A stretch of DNA of 44,631 nucleotides, taken from positions 1 through 44,631 of the forward strand of contig JAIEPD010000047.1 of the NCBI GenBank assembly GCA_019749935.1. Reading direction: 5' to 3'. Below the pieces are notes generated by a model that searched no databases, was not told where the DNA came from, and saw only the letters and a program-made list of their open reading frames with translations. This document shows positions 15,762 to 23,372 of the stretch, one piece after another. This DNA comes from Alphaproteobacteria bacterium. Its GTDB lineage: Bacteria > Pseudomonadota > Alphaproteobacteria > Paracaedibacterales > CAIULA01. The position numbers and the translations under genes were made by a program. Numbering within the stretch: the stretch's first letter is position 1; each line of letters starts with the position of its first letter.

Positions 15762-15803
15762 CATCTTTTTTAACCGCATCTTTTTTAACCGCATCTTTTT
15801 TAG
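15762..15803. repeat. 15-bp tandem repeat, 2.7 copies
   Basis: The unit CATCTTTTTTAACCG is repeated at 15762-15776 and 15777-15791, with a partial third copy that diverges after CATCTTTTTTA. It lies between the receptor operon and the broken HAD gene, upstream of copy A. It could be slippage debris or a repeated binding site. Confidence 0.7.
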
Positions 15804-15815
15804 GGATAAGGAGCC

Positions 15816-16506
15816 TCAATAGCAGCGGTTTTCTAATTGAATGAGTTCTGGCAACTGCAGCATGTCATTAAATATAATATAGACTCCTGCCTCGAAAAAG
15901 CTTTGATCTGAAATCTTTTGACTTTGCGCAGTTCCTATAAAACCCAAAACTTTCATTCCCGCTTCATGAGCAGCTCGTGCTCCTGTAGGGATATCCTCGA
16001 TGACTAAGCATTCAGAAGGCAAAACTCCCATTTTTTCCTCAACAAACAGATAAAGCTCTGGAGAGGATTTAGGCTTACTAACCATATCAGCGCTAAAAAT
16101 ACAATCATCAAAATATTGATCTAAATGGCGGGAATTAAGAAGTTTAAGTAACCTTGGAAAATGACTATTTGAGGCCACGGCTTTTGGTAAATCAATTGCT
16201 TTCAAAGTTTCTGCTATATGAGGAATTATTTTGACTTCTTTTTCTAAAGCCTCTGTGATTTCCTTTTCAATCTCATTAATATCTGTATCACTAATAGAGG
16301 CACCCGATTCTTTTGTGATGGTCTGAAGAGCCTCAACCGTGGTAATTCCCGAGAACCTCTTTATATGCCTCTTCTTCTATAGAAATACCCAGCTTTTTTA
16401 AGGCACTAACTTCTATACGTCCACCGATTTCTTCTGAGTCAAGCAAGACACCATCGCAGTCAAAAATAATAGCTTTTATTGAGGGGAGAGATTTAGAGTT
16501 TTCCAT
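15816..16506 (-). pseudogene. HAD-superfamily phosphatase (beta-phosphoglucomutase-like), frameshifted
   Basis: The gene starts at ATG 16506 after a strong AGGAGG and encodes the motif I segment AIIFDCDGVLLDSEE. The frame then runs into a stop after ...YKEVLGNYHG. Shifting frame by one base near 16356-16357 (one extra G on the coding strand, GAGG for GAG) restores ...YKEFSGITTVEAL and leads into the rest of the protein: KPKSSPELY (motif III region) and VIEDIPTGARAAHEAGM (motif IV). Repaired, it would be about 229 aa, a normal length for a sugar-phosphate phosphatase or mutase. Either the gene is inactive in this genome or the base is a sequencing error. Confidence 0.8.
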
Positions 16507-16712
16507 AACAGACCTCCTGCGTTAAATATCATTTGGTCAACGGACTTTCAGTTAATTTTTATCTTATTTTTTAATTTTTTCAACTCCTAGATTTAACCTT
16601 TACATCTCCATAGTAAAGGAGTATCGGTAACGTGAGTAATAAATCCGTTATCGATTATGGTTGTGTAAGTTCTCTTTGTACAAATAATCTGTATTATTTA
16701 AGGAGATTTACA

Positions 16713-17104
16713 ATGAAATCAAATCTTTACTTTTAATTCTCACTCTTCTTTCTATGACCATTGAAACTGCCTTAGCGAGTACGCTATCGATCACGAGTGA
16801 AAATTCTAAAGAGCTTACAGTTTATATACAGGCAGAAGGCTCCCTTTCCGAAGACTTTCATTACTTAGAAGTCGTTATCCCTGCAAATACTAAAAACTTC
16901 GTGGTTAACATAACCCCAAAAGACATGGGAGGAAAGGCATTCTTTTTTGTAAGAGGCAAAACAAATCCAGTGACTCCAAGAGGCACATGCTCCAACTTAA
17001 GCATTGATAAAAATTACCTTGTCAATTTTAGTAACCTAAATGTTGGAACAGAATGCAAAAGCCAATTAGACTCAGGCACTGAAGCAACAAAAGAAAAAGA
17101 GTAG
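16713..17104 (+). pseudogene. Small exported protein with a frame break just after the start codon
   Basis: A ribosome-binding site (TAAGGAG, 16699-16705) precedes ATG 16713, but that frame ends after eight codons. One base away, the frame reads a perfect signal peptide (KSLLLLILTLLSMTIETALA) followed by the mature protein of about 105 aa. Inserting one A in the AAA at 16716-16718 would join them as MKIKSLLLLI.... As written, translation would have to begin at ATG 16754 and yield 116 aa lacking most of the signal peptide. The mature part is beta-rich, with two cysteines (GTCSN and TECKSQ), and I do not recognise it. It is followed by a hairpin and the ChaB gene. Confidence 0.6.
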
Positions 17105-17116
17105 AGTTTACTCCTA

Positions 17117-17157
17117 AGCACGAATGCCCTCTCGGTGTTCGTGCTCCTTCTCGTTTT
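17117..17157 (+). terminator. Hairpin, probable terminator before the ChaB gene
   Basis: AGCACGAA (17117-17124) pairs with TTCGTGCT (17138-17145) around 13 nt, and GTTTTTG follows at 17152-17158. The T-run is some distance from the stem, so termination may be weak. Confidence 0.5.
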
Positions 17158-17175
17158 TGTTAAAGGAGGAAAAAA

Positions 17176-17403
17176 ATGCCTTACTCCATTAATGCCAATC
17201 TCCCGGATGCCATCAAAAATAATTTGCCCGAACATGCGCAAGACATTTATCGTGCCGCCTTTAATGCAGCATGGGACGAATATAAAGAGCCAACAAAAAG
17301 AAGAACGTCAGAAACAAGAGAGCAAGTTTCTCATAAAGTTGCTTGGAGTGCTGTCAAACTGAAATATATAAAAAGAAATGATAAGTGGGTTAAAAAACAA
17401 TAA
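17176..17403 (+). CDS. ChaB family protein
   Basis: A 75-aa cytoplasmic protein that fits the ChaB family over its full length: it begins MPYSINANLPDAIKNNLP, continues with EHAQDIYRAAFNAAWDEY, and ends with KVAWSAVKLKYIKRNDKWVK. ChaB was named as a putative regulator of the ChaA cation antiporter in E. coli, but its molecular role is poorly known; no chaA is seen here. A strong AGGAGG lies just upstream of ATG 17176. It is followed after 12 nt by a proline-rich frame in the same direction. Confidence 0.88.
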   Translation: MPYSINANLPDAIKNNLPEHAQDIYRAAFNAAWDEYKEPTKRRTSETREQVSHKVAWSAVKLKYIKRNDKWVKKQ

Positions 17404-17415
17404 TAGGAGACTCAC

Positions 17416-17671
17416 ATGAATTTTATAAATAATACATCTCAACCAAAGCCTGAAATTCCGGCTCCCTTACCCAATACAGTTCCTCTTCTTGAAACCGACC
17501 CTTCTCAAAAACCACCTTATGTTCCCATACCGGATGACATAGAACCCGATCCAAAATCTCCAAATCCACAACCTACCCCCCCCTGAAATGCCACCATCAA
17601 ACGAGCCGCCAGACACTATTCCATCAAGCCCGCATCCAACTACCCCTCTTGATCCTATTGATTCAGCCTGA
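17416..17671 (+). pseudogene. Proline-rich protein with a C8 tract that breaks the frame
   Basis: From ATG 17416, after TAGGAGA, a proline-rich frame of 56 codons ends at TGA 17584-17586, immediately after a run of eight C (17576-17583). With seven C the frame continues with the same composition (EMPPSNEPPDTIPSSPHP...) for 28 more residues to TGA 17669-17671, giving about 84 aa. The unchanged style on both sides of the run is the evidence that it is one gene. It may be a phase-variable tract, a mutation or a homopolymer sequencing error. The protein has no domain I recognise. Confidence 0.55.
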
Positions 17672-18268
17672 TAGGTTGTGAAGAATCTCGTGTACACGTT
17701 CGCGTAAACACGGCAAAACCTCTTTCTCGAACCAGGGATTTTTTCTAAGCCAAGCATTATTGCGCCAACTGGGATGAGGAAGAGGAAAAAATTTGGGCAA
17801 ATACTCACTCCAGGCCATAATTGTTTCTGTTCCTGATTTTTTGGCCTTTTCTCCTAAATAATAAAGCTGGGAGTACCTTCCAACCAAGAGCGTTAACTCA
17901 ACAGCTGTTAATTGTTCCATCAGCTTCTTATGCCAATGCGAAGCACATTCGGGTCTTGGAGGATTATCTCCTCCTTTTGGATTTTTTCCTGGATAACAAA
18001 ATCCCATAGGCATAATTGCAATACGACTATCATCATAAAAAGTCGCTCGATCTATATACAACCAATTTCTTAACCTATCGCCGCTTGGATCATTAAAGGG
18101 AATTCCTGTTTGATGAACTAAATTTCCCGGAGCTTGCCCAATTATAAGCAAACGGCAACTAGGATTTGCTCTAACAACAGGTCTAGCGCCAAAAGGTAAA
18201 AACTTCTCACAAAGCGTACACGCTCTAATATCGTTTAAAAAGCTATGAAATGGTCTTTTAGGATTCAT
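17663..18268 (-). CDS. Uracil-DNA glycosylase superfamily protein
   Basis: A protein of about 201 aa (214 if it starts at GTG 18307) resembling the family 4/5 type uracil-DNA glycosylases. After ACTLCEKFLPFGARPV, where family 4 enzymes have cluster cysteines, comes the catalytic-loop segment IIGQAPGNLVHQTGIPFND with SGDRLRNWL, and near the end the second DNA-contact motif LPHPSWRNNAWLRKNP. Only two cysteines are near the N terminus and the remaining pattern (FCYPGKNPKGGDNPPRPECASHW) is like the UDG-like family often annotated as hypothetical glycosylase. Removal of uracil from DNA is likely but not certain. The gene overlaps the proline-rich frame tail to tail. Confidence 0.75.
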   Translation of the reverse strand: MNPKRPFHSFLNDIRACTLCEKFLPFGARPVVRANPSCRLLIIGQAPGNLVHQTGIPFNDPSGDRLRNWLYIDRATFYDDSRIAIMPMGFCYPGKNPKGGDNPPRPECASHWHKKLMEQLTAVELTLLVGRYSQLYYLGEKAKKSGTETIMAWSEYLPKFFPLPHPSWRNNAWLRKNPWFEKEVLPCLRERVHEILHNLSG

Positions 18269-18416
18269 CAAGAGTTCAAATGGTAGATAAGGAAAAGCAA
18301 AAAACACTTTGACTTCTTATACCACTTTTAAAGGTTAAAGGCTTAATTTTAAGCGTTACTTGCAACGCACTCATTATATAAAATTAAACCTTTATGAAAA
18401 GTAAGTCTTTCTTTGA

Positions 18417-20585
18417 TTACTTACTATGTAAGTGATTCACTCCATCCCAACCCTCACCTGGAGATGTCTTTTTATAAGCCTCACATCTTTCAATATAAAT
18501 CTCACATGGAAGATCCTCTGGATAACGAAGCTGCATATCCTTAAAGACAGCAATTGCTTCATCCCAACGTTGCTCAAGGTATAAAGTAAATCCACGCGCA
18601 AACTGTTCAACAAATTTGAGCTGTTCAGCTGTTGGCAACAATAAAGGATCTGTGTTTTGCAATGCTATTAACTCAAAGATCCTAACGCCCTCATTTTTTC
18701 CTTTTACAGCAACCACATCGAGCGGTCTTACCACTGCATAGTCTTGAATCTGTTTATAGGTTGCTTGACTGATAATGACACATGAACCGTAATTTTTGTT
18801 CACACCCTCTAATCTGGCAGCCAAGTTCACTGAATCTCCAATAGCTGTATAGTTTAATCTTTCCGTAGACCCAAGGTTTCCAACAATAACGTCACCTGTA
18901 TGAAGTCCCATCCTTGTAAACAAAACTGGCTTCTTTTCAAAACCCCATTTACGGTTGAGATCAAGAAGACGTCTTTGACAAAGAAGAGCAGCTTTACAAG
19001 CATGCAGCGCGTGATCTTTATCATTTCCAGGTGCCCCCCAAAAGGACATAATCGCGTCACCTATGTATTTATCAACCGTACCACTCTCTTCAATAATTAT
19101 TTGTGTCATTTCATCAAAATATTCAGATAAGTGATTCATCAATTTATCGGCAGGATAAGTTTCAGAAATCGTTGTAAAACCAGCAATATCAGTAAAAAGT
19201 AAGGTAACATTTTTCATTCTCCCCCCTACTTTTACATCAATCCCCTTGTCTATCAATTTTCGCACAAGAGCTTTAGGAACAAATTTACCAAACGAAGATA
19301 AACTATGACGCATTCTAGAAATAGAACTCTGAAGCTTTTGAATTTCCACAATTCCTGATTTTACTTCCAAAACATCGCCGAGGTCAAAAGTTGTAATTCG
19401 ATTCGCTTGATCAGCAAGAGCATTAATAGGTTTTGCAATTCGATGAGCAATCAAAGCCACAACAAAAATTGACAAAAAGAGAATCCCCAAGGAAATTAAC
19501 AAACATTTTTCCTGAGTGGTTTTAACTTTTCCAATAAATACATCCATAGGCGTTATGACAGTAAATATCCAATTCTTGAAGAATGATTGATCAAACTCTT
19601 TATAGGTCGCTATATACTGCTCATGATTGTAATCAAAAATAAAACGATGTTGTTGAGTGGATATAAAGGTCTTATAACCCAAAAAAGAAACCTTATCGCC
19701 TATATCTTCTAAGGTTACTAATTGTGTATCAGAAGCATTGACTACTTTTGCAGTAGTTTTTTCTGTTGGGTGAGCAATCAGTTCGCCTTTTTTATTAATA
19801 ATGATTGCAAGCCCTTTAACAGAATTATTTTTTAGAATTCCTGATAAGCTCATTAAAGGAATATCGGCGCCTATCGCCCCTATATATTTCCCACTCTCAT
19901 TTTGCAAAGGATGTGCGGTTGCAACACCAGGGAGCTTTGACGTGCTAAAAATATAAATGTCAGTCCAAATTTGTGCTTCCATTTGCATAGATTTATTGTA
20001 CCATTCACGTACGCGATGATCGAAAGTGATCTCGAAGTCAGGTAATTTCTCTTGCTCTAATATCTTTCCTTCTTGATTCAGATAATACCAAGTTTCTTCT
20101 TTACGATTTTCACCTCTATCAAGAATTCTAATGGCTATGGTTGCGTTTTTTGGCAGAAGTTTTGTCGTTAAAGATCTGTAAGTGGCCCCTTCTCCTAATA
20201 TCTTAACCTGCATAAAGCGTCCCGTTTCTATACCAATAAACATGCTCTCTAAGTATGGGTACTGTTTAACTGTCCCAATCATGTACTCCACTAATTTTTT
20301 ATTGCTTATATCGACATCTTGTGGACGATTGATCAGGTAAGATCCCAATGCAACTGAATTTTGAACACCTTTAAAATGATTATTTATTGTATCAATCTTA
20401 GTGCCACTCAAATCTTCCATCATTTTGTCAGAAAAATCGATGAGTGTTTCTTTGTTTGCGCTATACATGTAAAACATTATTGAAGCGGCAGTAATAATTT
20501 GAAGAACAAAAAAACTACTTAAAACATCAAATCTGAGCTGTCTTTTTGAAAAATAATCATGGATCGATTTGAAAATGTTAACCAT
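18417..20585 (-). CDS. Membrane adenylate cyclase: dCache sensor, HAMP, class III cyclase
   Basis: A 722-aa receptor cyclase. Order: N-terminal helix (about 22-44), double-Cache periplasmic domain (about 50-340, with WYNKSMQMEAQIWTDIY and GAIGADIPL, typical dCache_1), second helix (about 350-372), HAMP (about 373-425), and class III cyclase (about 450-635). The two metal aspartates are in LLFTDIAGFT and YIGDAIMSFWGAP, the purine-specifying Lys and Thr in VDKYIGD and NYTAIGD, and the transition-state Asn and Arg in VNLAARLE; together they indicate ATP as substrate. A C-terminal tail with FTLYLEQRWDEAIAVF is common in this group. It would convert an external chemical cue to cAMP. It is divergent from the transporter gene at 20746, sharing a 160-nt promoter region. 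Confidence 0.9.
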   Translation of the reverse strand: MVNIFKSIHDYFSKRQLRFDVLSSFFVLQIITAASIMFYMYSANKETLIDFSDKMMEDLSGTKIDTINNHFKGVQNSVALGSYLINRPQDVDISNKKLVEYMIGTVKQYPYLESMFIGIETGRFMQVKILGEGATYRSLTTKLLPKNATIAIRILDRGENRKEETWYYLNQEGKILEQEKLPDFEITFDHRVREWYNKSMQMEAQIWTDIYIFSTSKLPGVATAHPLQNESGKYIGAIGADIPLMSLSGILKNNSVKGLAIIINKKGELIAHPTEKTTAKVVNASDTQLVTLEDIGDKVSFLGYKTFISTQQHRFIFDYNHEQYIATYKEFDQSFFKNWIFTVITPMDVFIGKVKTTQEKCLLISLGILFLSIFVVALIAHRIAKPINALADQANRITTFDLGDVLEVKSGIVEIQKLQSSISRMRHSLSSFGKFVPKALVRKLIDKGIDVKVGGRMKNVTLLFTDIAGFTTISETYPADKLMNHLSEYFDEMTQIIIEESGTVDKYIGDAIMSFWGAPGNDKDHALHACKAALLCQRRLLDLNRKWGFEKKPVLFTRMGLHTGDVIVGNLGSTERLNYTAIGDSVNLAARLEGVNKNYGSCVIISQATYKQIQDYAVVRPLDVVAVKGKNEGVRIFELIALQNTDPLLLPTAEQLKFVEQFARGFTLYLEQRWDEAIAVFKDMQLRYPEDLPCEIYIERCEAYKKTSPGEGWDGVNHLHSK

Positions 20586-20655
20586 TCGAATAATACCTTA
20601 AAAGTTCATCTTTGGTTCAATATAACCAACAAAGAGTTTACAAAGAGTTAACCAA

Positions 20656-20671
20656 TTAACTAATTGATTAA
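20656..20671. repeat. 16-bp sequence repeated in inverted orientation at 23250-23265
   Basis: TTAACTAATTGATTAA here has an exact reverse complement at 23250-23265. It lies in the shared intergenic region of the cyclase and transporter genes, and the second copy lies just after the binding-protein gene. Each copy is itself partly palindromic (12 of 16 positions). In such AT-rich DNA chance cannot be excluded. Confidence 0.5.
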
Positions 20672-20745
20672 TTCAAAAAATCGAGGTACCATTAATTTAG
20701 TTAAAAATTTTAACAAATTTAACGATTTTAGTTTAAGGAGCCTTA

Positions 20746-22170
20746 ATGCAAGCTTCTGCATCAACAAATAGAACTTCTAAGTTTATTGAAGGAGCAGGAT
20801 GGTTATTGTCCATCTTAGTCCCGATTGCCTTATATTTTGTATTGATTTCTTTTTCATTAAACTCAGAAGTTGTTATTTTCTTATCTATATTATCCTCTGC
20901 AATTGTTATGTGGATTTTTAGAATAGTTCCGGAATATTTACCTGGGATTTTTGTTATTGTCGCCTGCGCTTCTTTAGGCCTTGTGCCAAGTAATATCATC
21001 TTATCTGGCTTTTCTTCTGAAACATTTATGATGGTATTCAGCGTTCTTTGCATGACTATCTTAATAGCAAGATCAGGACTTATTTCACGTTTTATATTAA
21101 TTTTATTAAGAGCGCTGCCTCAAAAAGAGGGGTATTTTAACTCAGTCTTTTTCATTAGCTTTTCACTTCTTACCCCTTTGATTCCATCTATTGTCAGCAG
21201 AACTCAGTTAGTTGCACACTCCTTAACAAACTTCATCAATATACTGAAATTAGAAACCAAAAATGAGCACATTACAAAATTAACGGCAAATGCATTTTTT
21301 GGTACAAGTTTGTTTAGTAGCATTTTCCTAAGTGCTTCTTTGATGAATTTCGTAATTTTGGCGCTTTTGCCATTACAAGAACAGCAACGCTTTCAATTAG
21401 TAGGCTGGTTTCAAGCTTCTCTAGCAGCAGCGATAGTTATGATTGTTGCTTATATGGTTATATTTGCAATTTTCTTTAGAGGTAAAGAAACTATCAAAAT
21501 TCCAAAACAGCTTATTATTGAACAATTAGAACGTCTTGGGCCTGTTTCAAAAGATGAATGGATATCTCTTGCAACAGTCGCTGCCTTTTTTATTGGAATG
21601 ATGACTTTTCCCTATCATAAAATCTCTCCAACCTGGATTGCGTTTGGGCTTGCTTATATCCTTCTTTCTTTTAATGTCTTGAATCGTGAAGACATTCAAA
21701 CGCGAGTTGATTGGTCATTCTTAATGTTTATGGCATCTGTTGTTGGTATTGCCTCAATTGCAACCTACTTTGATCTCTCAGGAACAATATCCACAAAACT
21801 CCAATCCTTCATATATTTAGTTGGAACTTCACAAGAGGCTCTAATTGGTTTCTTAACTATTTCAACTATCTTTGTTCGTTTTTTCCTACCCATAGGTGCA
21901 ACTGTAGCCCTTCTCATTCCTATTTTTATCTCCTTAGCTGGATTATATGGGATTAGTTGCTGGTCTGCTTGCTTTGTAAGCTTGATGATGGTTGATATGT
22001 GGTTTTTCCCCTATCAGTGTATTTTTTACACAGAAATGCGCGAAAGTTTTTCAGGACAAGAGCTTCCTTTTCAAGAGAAGAAGTTTCTTATATTTAATGC
22101 AGTTGTAAATATTGTGCGGATATTGGCAATTTTTGCATCTTTCTATTATTGGCAATGGCTTGGCTTGTAG
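20746..22170 (+). CDS. SLC13/DASS-type anion transporter
   Basis: A 474-aa inner-membrane protein with about eleven hydrophobic segments, resembling the divalent anion:sodium symporter family (CitT/SdcS type). Signs are the N-terminal repeat with LPGIFVIVACASLGLVP and FSSETFMMVFSVLCMTILI, and the second repeat with DWSFLMFMASVVGIASIA near residue 325 and the later conserved hairpin region. The diagnostic SNT motifs of well-studied members are not clear, so the substrate may not be a classical dicarboxylate. TAAGGAG precedes ATG 20746. The binding-protein gene follows 10 nt later, so they are co-transcribed. Confidence 0.7.
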   Translation: MQASASTNRTSKFIEGAGWLLSILVPIALYFVLISFSLNSEVVIFLSILSSAIVMWIFRIVPEYLPGIFVIVACASLGLVPSNIILSGFSSETFMMVFSVLCMTILIARSGLISRFILILLRALPQKEGYFNSVFFISFSLLTPLIPSIVSRTQLVAHSLTNFINILKLETKNEHITKLTANAFFGTSLFSSIFLSASLMNFVILALLPLQEQQRFQLVGWFQASLAAAIVMIVAYMVIFAIFFRGKETIKIPKQLIIEQLERLGPVSKDEWISLATVAAFFIGMMTFPYHKISPTWIAFGLAYILLSFNVLNREDIQTRVDWSFLMFMASVVGIASIATYFDLSGTISTKLQSFIYLVGTSQEALIGFLTISTIFVRFFLPIGATVALLIPIFISLAGLYGISCWSACFVSLMMVDMWFFPYQCIFYTEMRESFSGQELPFQEKKFLIFNAVVNIVRILAIFASFYYWQWLGL

Positions 22171-22180
22171 AGGATAAACT

Positions 22181-23233
22181 GTGAAAAAATTTAAAATCAA
22201 TAAATTATTACCCTTCGTAGCAACCACGGTAATTTTCAGTTACTTCGTATTCTTTAATATGCAGCGTAAAACTATCTTAATTCTTCATAGCTATCACCCT
22301 GAATATTCATGGGTAAGAGACGTTAACGAAGGAATAAAACGTGTTCTCAAAGATCAAAGCTTTGTGAATATTCGTTGGCATTACATGGATACAAAAAGAC
22401 ACCCAGATACATCTTTCAAAGCAAAAGCAGGCGCAATTGCTAAAAAAGTCATAGACTTTGTAAGGCCTGATGTATTACTTGCTGTGGATGATGATGCTCA
22501 TGAATATGCCGCTCAGTTTTATAAAAACAATCCTAACATCAAGATTGTACACGCAGGCATTAATGCTCCTCCTGAAAGATATGGCTATGATAAAGCCAAT
22601 AATGTTGTCGGAATCTTAGAAAGAATTCCAATTCAAGGGATCAAGAATGCTATTTTAATTTTTGCAAAAGAAAAGGGATTAGAAGGGCCTGTTCGGGTTT
22701 CACATGTTAGCGATAATTCTATGGTTGTGCAATTTGATGACCATAACATGCATGCATCAAAAGATTGGGATCCTTTAGAATTTGCCCCCTCCTTTCTTGT
22801 CCCAACATTTGATGAATGGAAAAAGGTAATCTTGGAAGCTGACAAACATATGGATATTATGCTCGTCTCCAATTACCGTAAAATGGCATATTCTAAAACA
22901 AATCCACAACTTGTTCCCTATAAAGAAGTGATGAGGTGGGCTTTTGAAAATTCTCCCGTTCCAATCATAGGTATTAATGGATTCGTATGTGAAGACGGAG
23001 CAGCTATTTCAATTGCGACTTCCCCATTTGAACAAGGTGAAGTCTCTATCCAGATGGCCCTTGACCTAGTCGGCGGAAAAGCAATTGAGGACATACCAAA
23101 TGAGCAAACACGTCAACACATTGTCATCATTGACGAAGCTCGGTTCAAGAAGTCTAAGATTAAGCTACCGAATGTGTATGAAAGCTTTGCTAGAGCCATT
23201 AACAAATTCTTTCCTGATAAAAAGAGAACATAA
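22181..23233 (+). CDS. Membrane-anchored periplasmic-binding protein (ABC_sub_bind type)
   Basis: A 350-aa protein with an N-terminal helix (about residues 10-26) and no lipobox cysteine, so it is anchored or secreted. The start of the mature part, TILILHSYHPEYSWVRDVNEGI, is the hallmark of a family of periplasmic-binding proteins found both alone and as sensor domains of kinases and cyclases. The rest has the alternating alpha/beta pattern with DVLLAVDDDAHEYAAQFY and PVPIIGINGFVCEDGA. The start is GTG 22181, after GAGGAT. No ABC permease or ATPase is adjacent; instead it pairs with the SLC13-like transporter. It could deliver a ligand to that transporter or to the cyclase on the other strand. 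Confidence 0.75.
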   Translation: MKKFKINKLLPFVATTVIFSYFVFFNMQRKTILILHSYHPEYSWVRDVNEGIKRVLKDQSFVNIRWHYMDTKRHPDTSFKAKAGAIAKKVIDFVRPDVLLAVDDDAHEYAAQFYKNNPNIKIVHAGINAPPERYGYDKANNVVGILERIPIQGIKNAILIFAKEKGLEGPVRVSHVSDNSMVVQFDDHNMHASKDWDPLEFAPSFLVPTFDEWKKVILEADKHMDIMLVSNYRKMAYSKTNPQLVPYKEVMRWAFENSPVPIIGINGFVCEDGAAISIATSPFEQGEVSIQMALDLVGGKAIEDIPNEQTRQHIVIIDEARFKKSKIKLPNVYESFARAINKFFPDKKRT

Positions 23234-23249
23234 GGGCTAGAAAGTTTTT

Positions 23250-23265
23250 TTAATCAATTAGTTAA
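23250..23265. repeat. Inverted partner of the 16-bp repeat at 20656-20671
   Basis: TTAATCAATTAGTTAA is the exact reverse complement of the copy at 20656-20671, so the two-gene transporter module is bracketed by an inverted repeat about 2.6 kb apart. The copy runs into the long hairpin that follows. Confidence 0.5.
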
Positions 23266-23315
23266 CTGATTTCGGTAGAAATTAAGTTCATACTTTAATT
23301 TCTACGAGATCAGTT
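23264..23315. repeat. Long near-perfect inverted repeat after the binding-protein gene
   Basis: The left arm (23264-23285, AACTGATTTCGGTAGAAATT...) pairs with the right arm (23295-23315) over about 21 bp with one G-U wobble and one bulge, around a 9-nt loop. It has no T-run on either side, so it is not a textbook terminator. It may protect mRNA 3' ends of the two convergent operons or be the remains of a small mobile repeat. Confidence 0.65.
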
Positions 23316-23372
23316 TAAGCAAATAATTCACACAATAAAAAGCTTATAAATCGTAGTTGAAAGCTTCATACC

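Noticed and set aside
16632-16736. GTG-started 34-codon frame with AAGGAG upstream
   Set aside because: It has no hydrophobic or conserved character and runs through the start of the exported-protein gene; kept only as a note in the frameshift finding.
17467-17808. A minus-strand glycine-rich frame opposite the proline-rich gene
   Set aside because: Glycine-rich reading is the mirror of proline codons on the plus strand; it also overlaps the glycosylase gene in another frame.
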